A stretch of 64,000 nt of DNA from Mytilus edulis. Its lineage: Eukaryota; Mollusca; Bivalvia; Mytilida; Mytilidae. The notes beneath the pieces were generated by a model that did not search any database, was not told where the DNA came from, and saw only the letters and a list, made by a program, of their open reading frames with translations. The number at the start of each line of letters is the position of its first letter. Positions within the stretch are counted from its first letter, which is position 1. Of the stretch, positions 47,701 to 59,700 are shown piece by piece. Location: positions 30,093,585 through 30,157,584 of the forward strand of contig NC_092345.1 in NCBI RefSeq assembly GCF_963676685.1. Reading direction: 5' to 3'. The translations under genes were made by a program, and so were the position numbers.

Positions 47701-50700
47701 AACTTTAATACTAAGTATGTATGCAATACATGTCTATACAGTTAGGAATATAAAAGATTCATTTCTGCAGAGGATGATGATTATTTTAACTTTGATTAAA
47801 TGGTACATAATGACTTGACTATACATATAAACAAATCATTTAAAAAGTGGATGTTTTCGAATATCATAAATATAGTTGTGAAAATGAATAATCAGTCCCT
47901 TGCCTTAATGAAAATGAAAAATCATGCTTCAATAGTGCAGAAAATGAATAATATGTCCTCTTAGTTTACAAAAATAAATAACCGATCAAACACAAATCCT
48001 CCTGCCCCCCCCCCCCCCCAGAATATCAAATGGTCGTCCCCTTATCGGTATTAAACTTGATTATCGACACATGAAAGTTTGTCAGCATTGTCAATCTTTT
48101 TAACGTTAAAGTACCAATAGTACGGTCACTACTCAATTAAGTTTGTCGATAAAGTAGCTAATTTTGACGGTAAAGAAACATCAATTCGATCACTTCTCTG
48201 TTACGGGCTGTTTTGTATGTTTCTCGGGCTCGTGCAGTGGTGAAAAGTAAAATAACAAAAATATCCGAACCCCAATGAATATTCAAAACGTTATTATTAA
48301 ATTGCAAAATCAAAACCCCAAACGCATGGATAACAATTGTCATAATTCTGACTTAATACCGGCCTTTTCTTATTCAAAAATTGATGATTTAAACATGGTT
48401 TTGTAGGTAGCTAATTCTCTCACTTGTATGACAGTCGCATTTTATTGACCACATTGTGTAGCCAAAACAAAAACGGACATGATTATAAGTAAAAATTTCC
48501 AAAAATATACACATTGTGATATTGAAAAAAAAGTCAAAAACAAAATTACCGAACTCCGAGGAAAGTTCTTAACGGTAAGTCCCGAAGCAAATTGAAAAAT
48601 CAAAAGCTCAAGCAAATCAAACGAATTGATAACAACGGTCATATTCCTGACTTAATGCAGGCATTTTCTAATATGGAAAATAGTGGATTAAACCTGGGGT
48701 TTGAACAGCGGTATACTGTACTACTGTTGCCTTTGTTTATAGATAGACAAACCCATCATTTGTCTGTCAGTCGCACACAAATCCATTGTATTAACAACGA
48801 TGTGTGTACAAAAAAAACCCAGACATAATATATTTGTTTGTGTTAATGTCAAAAATACAGGTACATCAGTCAACATTGTGTTACAATTGTAATCACTATA
48901 AAACAAACAAATATGTGAATAAAGAAAAACAAAAAGGCATATAGACAAGGCACATTAGCTAAAACGGAAGAAAAAAAAACAAAAGATTTCTAGAGCACAA
49001 TGACAGGATGTATAAGTACTATATGATAACCTTTTTTTACATTTTTTGCAATAAATATAACCTAATTTTACATTTTTTGCAATGAAATATGCGGAATTAG
49101 AAAAAAAGAAAGTCATATTACACATGAGAAGTATATTCTGTATATTCACTTCTCTAGCGTCAGATAATAATAGATGTTGTCACTGCATTATCAGTATATC
49201 GAAGGGAAAACTCATAAGAAATGACAGTGTTCCTTTTATTTTCTACTTTATTGTAATAAAAATTATCATGATAAAAATAAAAACTAACCTATGTGTTAAT
49301 AGATTAAAAAAACGTACAACAATAATGAAGATAGTTAAAAAAATAAATTCAAACATGAGCGGCTGAAAGATGGCAAATCAATAAACCAAACATGCACAAT
49401 TTCACATTTATGACAATAAGTTCAATATATTCATTTGAGGAAATTTGTAGAAAACAAAAAGAAAAACCCCGATAATATGCAAGCTTTTAACATCTTATAC
49501 TATTTAAAAGTTGTAGAATGGAAACTGTTCTAAGGCACATGAAATCTACTTGTATAAAGTTTAAGTTTGTACACAGTAGGATAAGTTAGTTAGAAACACC
49601 ATGTACCTTGCATAGGTAATTCCCCCAAAAAATGAAAAAAACACATTATTTGCAAATAATATAGAAAATATTTAAATCCGAATACTATACACAAACTTAG
49701 TATATGTTAAAACATAGTATTTAAAATTCCAGCTTGAAAACTACATACGTATAGAATTAGCCAGTTAAACTGTGTATTCTATGTGAGACGTACCAACGGA
49801 CATGCGGGCACAGATAATACATTGTTTTTGGGTTTTTTTTGTTGCACTTCTGTGTTCTGTTTTTTCGTTGTTTTTCTCTTATAGTTGATGTGATTCCCTC
49901 GGTTTTAGTTTATAGGTATTACTTTGTAACCCGGATTTATTTTCTCTCCATAGATTAAGGACTTTTAAACAGCGATATACTACTGTTGCATTTATAAAAA
50001 CCCCTTACCATAAAGTTCTGTGGCTGGCATACAGAAAAAAATTTAACGCTTCAACTTAAGCCTCAAACTTAATCAAAAGAAGCTAGCAATAATTGGCCCT
50101 TACCTTATACACATCATGTTCATTTGTTTTCTCATCAAACTTGGCATACAGATTGTTAAGCATGGTAACAACTTCCATTGGAGAACACTCAGAGGCTATG
50201 CTGGTAAAGGTAACTATATCACTGAATAGGATAGTCACTACCTCAAATTTCTCTGAAATATAGAGTTAATAAATTGTATTATCACTTAGTTATAACTTAT
50301 TACAAACACACCCATCAAACACTTTTGTAGAGAGAAGATACCTATGATGACACAAAATGTGCATTCAAACACATTTAGTTATTTTATAATTTCAACAATC
50401 TAAAACTTTTATTAACATTTGCATCTGGTACTTTAAAGCGGTTTTCAATAACCAATGATATTGGTCAATGAAGATGAATATAAACTCGTCATAGATACCA
50501 GGATTTGAATGTTGTACGCCATACGTGCGTTTCATCAACAAAATATTCATTAGTGACAAAATTTTAAAAGACAAAATGAAGAACTACTTTAGATAGTTAA
50601 ACGATCAATCTTGTAATAATTCATATTTTGGGTATCTCAACTACAAATGTATTGCATTGGTAGGGAAAACGAATTCGATTAAGTTCACCAAATTCAATAA

Positions 50701-53700
50701 ATTAGTACTTTTCGCAATGATTAAGTGGAGAAAAAAAAACACCTTTTCCATTATATGCGTACAAAGCGCTATTCCGGTTATACCTGAACCAGAACGAACA
50801 CTCATAGTCACAACTTAGACACTCAAGGCTGTAGAAATACTTAAACCCGTGAATAATTGTGCATAATTTTTGTTATATTTCAAAAAACAAATTTCAAATT
50901 CCTCATGCAAAGTTGTTCTCAAATAGTTTTCACTATATTTCACATCCGTTTTAGTGTTCATTTTAAATTTGTTCTAGAAATAATCAATTAACATAGTTTT
51001 AGTATGTAAAACAGTTTATGTTTTCATATACTAACTGAAACAAGAACTTAACACTTCAAATTAAACTATCAAAATCAGTGCACTAACCTGCTGCTATTGT
51101 TATTCCATTTTTTAAGTCATTAGCCACTTTCTGTGGGAGCATTTGGTACAATAATGCATCAGTTCTTTGTTTTTCTTCTTCCAGAAGACGTGATGTTTTC
51201 TTTAATTCAGCTGTTGTTTCATCTAACTTTTTCCTGCAATTATTCAATACTTATAATTACATTTTTTTAGCAATGATCATGAAAACATGATTTTTATTAT
51301 TGTTTTATTCAATTCACCTGTGCACTTTATTGTGGGACCACGTGTTATCATGAATGAAAAGTTTTATTGAGCAATGCAAATGCTTACGGAATAACACACG
51401 TGATATACAGTTAGCCAATCAGAATAAAGTATCAATATGAAACATACATCTAATGTAATTATATGTATATCAAAAATATAAAAAAAAACAGAACATTAAG
51501 TCAAATTCAAAATGGAGAAGTCCATGAAAAATGTCAAAATCAAACGATATAAATCATTGAAACAAGTAAAAATAACTGCTATATTCCTGACTTGATTTTC
51601 TAAAGAAAATACTGAGTCAAACCTGGTTATATAGATAGTTAAACCTTCCACTTGTATGCCAGATGGTATATTAACAAAATTTGGTGATTAACCCAAACAG
51701 GCATAATAGGTTACTGTGACAATCCAGCACCTACAATGTGTAAATGTACATCACAGGAATGCATAAGATATGTAAACTTCATACGCGGGTGATATAGGTA
51801 TTTTGCTGATAAGGTGATTTCTAAATTGAAATAGTCTCGTTTCAAATTTGTCACAAATATTCTGTTATTGAGATGTGGGCTACTGTTAAATTCAAGGTTA
51901 AAGTGTAGAAATGATGCACAGGATAATGAATGTGGGAATTTTTTTTTTAATCTGCAGTTAAGGAGACCCCATCAGATAAGATTTTGATTGTTAAAGAAAT
52001 AATTTCATTAACATCTGTATGTGAATTTGAATAATCTAGCTTTTAAAATCTGTTTGTTTATTACAAGTATCAAAAGAAACACCGACTAATATGGAAACAA
52101 GAAAAGGTCGGTCAGTTGATGTACGCAGTTGGTTCCCATAGGAATGCTGATAACCAGCTGAAAAATCCTCCTTCAAATTTCAACAAAAATATGTCAATGA
52201 GAATCTCTTGCTCCTACTGAACACTTTTTTCGGGTTCATTTTGAACACAATGTTTAGAATTATATCCCCAAAAACATCAAACGGAATGTATGAATATATT
52301 TTTTATGTATTAATTCAATTAAGAATAAGATCCATTTCGTTACATCTTGTGATCTGTTTATTTGGCAATCGCCAATGGCAGTCAGCAGTTTTAGAACATC
52401 AGTTGTTCGACCTGTTTTGTTAAAATATATTTTTTCACTTTATTGGTCTTTTGGAAAATGTTGTTTGTGCTGAATTTATACACCTCTACAAAGAAATTTG
52501 TTTGGCATTTACACGAATAAAATGAAGGCTTTTATCCAATGCAATCATAGGCTTGATTTAGATTTGTTTATATTCATTATGTTATATATGGCCTTCATTT
52601 TGGATTCCAAGACTCCATAATAGATTATCATATAACATGTATAGGATGCATTTTTGTTGCTATCTGAATCTAAGCAGAATCTTGGCTAACGCTATACGTT
52701 TAGTTATCCTAAGCTACGTATTCCTACGATATTGAACGCGTTGCAGTACTATAGTTGCCAACTTCAATTAGAGATTTGACCGTCAAACTGCCATTTTACT
52801 GATAACGCAGACATTAATTGATTATTCCAATGTCAAAGCAATGAATAATATTCATGAGTGTATGTTACTCAGGTAAAATAAAACTTCATCTTCAACGAAT
52901 TTGACTAAATGGGAGTGATATGCCACTACAAACAAATGATGGCAATGTCATGCAATTCAAATGTACCTAGTGATGTCTGTTTGTCGAATAAAGTTGTGTA
53001 CGAATGCATAAAATAAAAGAGAGAGAGTTTATACAACAGAGAGATTTTCAAACTCAAGTCAAAATAAAAAGTGTTTGGCCACTATAACATGCATTTCTTC
53101 CTTTTATTGCGTTCTAATAATCGAACGTAATTTGTTTTGTAGATATAATACGCTTAGGATTAAAAAAAAAATAATGATTTTTTTAAACTCTCTAGATAAA
53201 AGCGAAGTTTACATGTCACAATGCCAACTTTACTGTCAGATTCAAAGTTTTATTAAACCAATTGAAATTATTGAAATAACTGAAGACACACATTATATGT
53301 GAAGCTTCACTGTTTGATGTTTATCAAAAGCATGGCTTGAATATGTGTATCCGTTTGCAATCACTTTGAAAACATACAAAGTAAGTCTTCAAAGACAGAG
53401 GAAAACTTAAATATTTGTTCAATGTAGCAAAACCACACAATCAATTTCTAAAAACATCATACAGTTCGCTTAGCTTCGTAGTTCAATGAAAGATAACGTA
53501 AAAAGAAATCTCTATACAATATATGAGATTAAAACATTCAAATGGAAATGTGTATATAAGTATATACAATAAAAATAATAATCGATCAAGAAATTATATC
53601 TTTTTTTCAAGTTTTTTTTTATCACGTTTGTTGTTTTAAAGTTCATGTTTTTACTTAAATCATGGATTAGACTTCTGTAGAAAGCGCTTAAAAATTAATT

Positions 53701-56700
53701 TTCTAGTATAAAACTAATCGTTTTGTCTAATTTGATGAAATAAACGGAAAAATAAAGTTATTACGCACAGATTGAAACATGGTTTGAAAACATGGATTTG
53801 ATTTTTAAACAATGAACATCACTTATCATTTAGTTTTAGTTTTATAAGCAAACTTAGATAAAAGTAACATTTAATAAAAATTTGAATTGTTCATTCACAT
53901 TTTTTATGTTGAATTCAGAAATAACTATTTCATATCATACTCCGTGCTTATTTTAACCTGGGGATGTCGGTAGCAGATTGCCAATTTGGTCTAAGTTGGA
54001 TGTTCAAAGCCCGCACGTGTGCTCGAGTCAAATCTTGATTGACACCGGGCACTCCGGCTTCCTCCATCAATAAAAACTGACCAACACGAAATAGACAAAA
54101 GTGCTGAAAATCGCAAACAACAACCAATCAATCATTCAACCATTTGAACCTAGATAGGCATTTGATGGAAACAACTTTAAATATACATTGACTATTGCAT
54201 ATAAACTTACGCTATATCAATCTCAGCAATTCTTTGTTGATTTAGCAGAATTAGCTCCCTTGTTACGTCATATAAAGGAATGTCTGACAAGTACATGTTT
54301 AATTTCGTCAGTTCCGAAAGGCTTGTAAGTCTTGGTGAGCAAATATAAATCATATGCTTAATTTCAGCTAACCACATCATTTCACCTGTTTATAAAAAAA
54401 AATGCTTGCCTGATTTGTAACAATTTTGAAGGGTATAATAAACTTCATTAAGAATAACTACCCAAACATAAGTGTTAAGGTATTTCTAAGAATATAAATC
54501 TGTCGCGTAGTAAGAATACATCATTTGGATATCACAAGTAAATAATTTTCAAACCAACTGTCAATCTGTTCCAACTTATCTTGAATACAATGTTGTTTTT
54601 TTTTACTTTTATTTTGGCTGATTTGTACGCCTCTATAAACTCCAAAATGTTTTCCACGCACGATGGAACATGTTCAAAGTAAATAAAAATATAGTTGTAC
54701 GTAGACTAGAAGGATGTTTTTTTTTCAAGTTTAATGTTTTTTTTTTATTATTGTTTTACTTTTCATATCAAAGATACATGACATCTATCTATAACCATTC
54801 ATTTGTTTTGTTTTGAATCAATCAATACACACGAAAGCCATTTGTGCATCTTGTACCAATGAATGTGTCCAAACAAGTTGTCTTGGTTATAATATAAGAT
54901 GAAGCCGGATCAACTTACCCTTCAGGAACACCTATCATCCTGATCTTTAATGTAGTAAATTGTGCTTAGTCTTTAGTTTTTTTTTTTGCCGTCTCTCCCT
55001 TTTTGCCAATGACATTGCGAGTTTGTCTTCAACTTATAAGCTTGAGTCCCTTTATTATTTGTATCTGTCTACTATCTTTTCTATTTTGTATTGTCCAAAG
55101 TTAAATTTCAACAATAAGAATTGCTTGATTTCCTAACAGAGTGATACCAAGTTCGTAAGTATGGGGTGGTGGTTAAGTATTCTGCTATACAAGTATTAAC
55201 TGTTATGTAACTACGACAATAATATCAAAAGATAACATCAACAGATAGAAAGCATGATAACCGTGGCATTATGCATAATGTCACATACTCATCCTACTCA
55301 CACAGACCATTTAAAAATATTTCTATAGAATATTCCTCCGTGAAAGGATGTCGATTGTTACGGTTTACAATTCATGTTTTCGTTAATTGAGTTTACCATA
55401 TATCAGGATGCCGATTTGAAATGTATCATTTTAGTAATAATTATACGGTAAGCTTTTGCTCAATGTTGAAGGATGTGAAGTTACTAATTAATGTTCACAT
55501 ACTTGATCTGTATTGTAAAGTTCTACTTATATCATTTGCAATAAAATGCACATTTATATTCGATATTAAAAAATACCAATTACTTTCCATCTAATTCTTT
55601 TGAATACATCAGAAGTCTTATGCGGTCTGTGGAAATGCCTGTACCAAGTCATAAATATGGCAGTTGTTTCCCATTCATTTGTTGGGTTTGAGATGTTGAA
55701 TTTGACATTTTCTGAGGGATTTTCCGTCGTTATGTTCCTTTGAGTTCGGTATTTTTGTTATTTTACTTTTTCATAATGTGTACACGAATGCCCCATCCGC
55801 ACTATCATTATCTATGTTCAGTGGACCGTGAAAATGGTGTACAATCTCTAATATGGCATTAAATTTAGAAAGAACAATTGTACCAGGTTTCAAGTTGATT
55901 GGACTTCAACTTCATCAAAAACTACCTTGACCAAAAACTTTAACCAAATCTTTAACCTGAAGCTTGACGGACGAACGGACGAACGAACGGTACGACACAC
56001 GAACAAACGGTCGCACAGACCAGAAAAAATAAAACCCATAAATGGGGCATACAAATTAAACTGTATACAAAATAACAGTCATTTCAATGAACCTACTTAT
56101 ACATAATTCAACTGCAATGCTGCAACAGAGTTAACTAACCTCTTAAAATAAGCGGATTATCTGTTCTATCCGTTTTCTTTAGAGACAGATAGAAAACACT
56201 ATTACTAAACATCCGTATATTTTCTACCAGGAATTTCATTGGTGGATGCATAATAGAAAATATTGACGTCATACATGTGTTCGGTGGTAGATAAGTCTGA
56301 AGTAGTTTTGATATCATGTTTCCGTATTGTTTAATTTGTAAGTCCTCGTCAAATACTATATGATATGGTAAGGCAGTACAAATATGGCTGACACTTAAGA
56401 CACTTGTAGATGGCAGCTGCTGCTTGTCATATTTTGTAACTACTTTTTCGTTTTCGGCTAAATCTTTAAATTGTACTATGAAAACAACATGTTCTCTTTC
56501 ACTTCCGGTATCACTTTCATGTGTTGATATGCTTTCTACTTCCATTTCTGCTGTTTGATTATAAATGTCCCTCGAAACTGCTTTGGCAAGACCTGCATAT
56601 AAAAACGAAATTAATGTTACTTGAAAAACATGCTGTTTTATGGATATGCAATAAACTAATTCATTATAAAACTATAAGGAAAATAGTATAACTATTTATA

Positions 56701-59700
56701 TAACAAATTTACGCATTTACCTTGGCTTTTGGAAATCTGAAAACGCTCACAATTTCTGTTGTATATTTTTCAAATCGTAATTGGATGATATTCACACTAG
56801 TTCATAAAAACTAAGAAAGTGTGCAAAGTACACGGCTTCCCCGCTCTAATTCGGCATTAACATTAGAAAGATCGTACCATAGGGAACATGTGTACTAAGT
56901 TTCAAGTTGATTGAAACTCAACTTCATCAAACCTTAAACAAAAAACTTTAACCTGAAGCGGGACAGACGGACGGACAAACGAACAAACGAACGAACGAAC
57001 GAACGGACGAACGAACGGACGCGAAGACCAGAAATCATATTGCCCCTCTACTATCGTAGGTGGGGCATAACAACTTTCTTCGTAGTGATCAAATAGAGAA
57101 AATATTTTTTTAATTCAATGATGGATCTAGAAAAACTTCACACAAGATGATTGTAACGAAGAAATCAAAACGCAAAGAATTCTTTGTACTCCCACAACAT
57201 GTATCAAATAGGTAACCCATTACACAACTGGACTATAATATTCATTTTACTGAGTTCTTGCTGAATAACATTTCACGTTGAGTCTTTAATTTTTTACCTT
57301 GAGTTAATTTTTTAAAAGCGTATACCAAAACTAGTATGGTAACGTTTAAAGCAATTGATATTCAACTAGTAACAAAACGTTATTTCTTATTTTTCAAACA
57401 ACGGATTTACCAATAATTATTTGAACATTACAAAGCGATGTGTATGTGTGTGATATTAAAAAAAAGTTATTTCTTATTCAAGACCTTGGAAACAAAATTT
57501 TTAAAGTAACTTGTTAGAATGACTTAATCAATTTTTTTATATATGTAATCTGATTATTTTTACAAAGTGTTGTGATAGACTTGATTAAAAAAAAGATGAT
57601 TGCATTTGTCATCGGATTTTTAAAACATACCGGAATATTTTGAACTTGTAAATCGATCCACAGACGTAGTTAATATGATGAAAGTTGAGTTTTATTTCAA
57701 GAATGAAATAATGGTTTTACAATTTATACTAGTAAGATACTTATGCCTATAAGAAATGTAAAGGCTACTTAATTACCAATTTCACACAACTTGTTTTTAT
57801 GTTTACGACGGAATCAAATTGTGTGAACGGGTGTTTAATAGCTGTAAAAAATGGCATTATTTCAAATCTATAAAATGAACGTAATTATTTTTCTAAGGTA
57901 TGTTTTTTTATGTGTCGTTCATCAAAGTTTATTTGAAATCGTAACATGCGTGGTGTTTCTTCGACTTAAGGTTGTAGATTACTCCATGTTATGTCCGTTA
58001 ATAAGATATGTAAATATCGTCGTTACAGACAAACGTTCACATAATCTGTCCCAGTCAATGGGATAATCTAGGTCGTCAATCAATGGCCACAGCCACACTG
58101 TTTTGAATATGATTCTAGTTTATCTTGATGACGGAGCGATTTTTACGTCTGGTTAGCCATTCGCACTTGCGTATTGAGATCCCAAGAAATTTACGAGAAG
58201 GGTCAAGCTGCATACGGAAAACATGTCGGCGAATTGTTTGCTGGAAGCAAGCAATTAAACAAACGTAAACTTCTTCTTAATTTGGACAAATAATAAAATT
58301 TTCAGGAGAAAAAAGTATATGTACAAACGTATATGTATCAAGCCATATGCATAATATTTTTTTCCATTTGAAGTTTCAAACGACTTCCGAAATCTCCAAC
58401 TTGTTGAAAGGTAGCAAAGAACAAAATTAAAATTCTACTGTTTGAACGACGAATGATATAATCAAAGATTTTCAACACAAGAGGCTAGTGCGCTTTTATG
58501 TGACTACCGGTGCAGTGCCAACACAAAAAGTATAGGCACGTTTGCTAACATAAATTATGTGTGAATCAAGTTTGAAGAAAACATACCACTTATATGGCAA
58601 CGTTAAGAGTACTGCTAACTTTACGTGGCAGGAATACAGTACAAATAAGAGCAAGAACAATCAGGACAGAAAATACACAAATAAACAACAAAATAGTACA
58701 TTTCATCATGTAAACCAACGAACACCTAAAACAAGTTTACGACAGTACACAAATACAGCACAATATAATTATGGACTGTGCGTCACACGAAAGTAACAAC
58801 GGCACTAAAAGTCACGGCATAGGTAATTTTTACCTATTTGTACTTTGGAGTTATTTCATTGGTAATCATACATCATCTTCTATTGCTAATCCAATCCAGA
58901 AGAAGATAGTCTTAAAATTAGCAGGTATGTTTTGAAAGAGACCAATAATGCATTTGAACATAGCTGTTTCTTTTTAATTCTGACTTTAAATTTCTCGACA
59001 AAAAATACAAACAAGAAGATATGGTATGATTGTCGATGAGACATCTACTCACCAGATACTAAATGAAGTAACTGGTGCTTTTTGAAACTCCTCCATTATT
59101 ATTGTGTTGCTGCATTGTAACTTACCTATAACAAGTGGATGAAGACCTGTCCTTTCTGTAAGATAATGTAAGTTCACAGATTCAGCATTTCTTCTTTCAC
59201 ATCTATAAAGATAGGCGCCAATGCTTTTAAGGAATAAGGCTACACATTTTCTAAACAAATCATTCTTTTTTTTGGGGGGAGGGGGGATAACATACAATAA
59301 ATGACTATATCATCGGCCCTCGCTCACATCTTACCAAAAATTCATTAACGAAACTTCATAACTTGTTCGAGTTTTTTCTTAAAATATCTCTATATTTACT
59401 GCTGAGAATCTATAGATATTCATGTATCAAATAAGTGCTATTTCATATTCATATATTTCTGACTAGATGATATACCTTTGGGATAGGAAGTCATACATTA
59501 TTCATATCAGCGTTCATAAATGTAACTAAAAATAACGATGTGACCTCAATAAAACATATCTCACAGTTGATACGAAATTCCAGAGCTTGCGTGTCCTGAC
59601 ATAATTTCCTGGATCGCTTCCTGCTTACAAGGAAGCTATTAAACTAAGAGGTGAAGTGGAAATCATCCCATCGTAAATTTTATGGACACCATTACACGAG

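Noticed and set aside
53975-54080. Possible extra guanylate cyclase exon ([18 protein letters not shown])
   Set aside because: The sequence is a known-looking bivalve interspersed repeat, and the flanking cyclase exons join in phase without it.
59460-59540. Possible small H-NOX exon between CGTTATTTTTAG and CAAAG|GTATAT
   Set aside because: All frames compatible with the neighbouring phases contain a stop.
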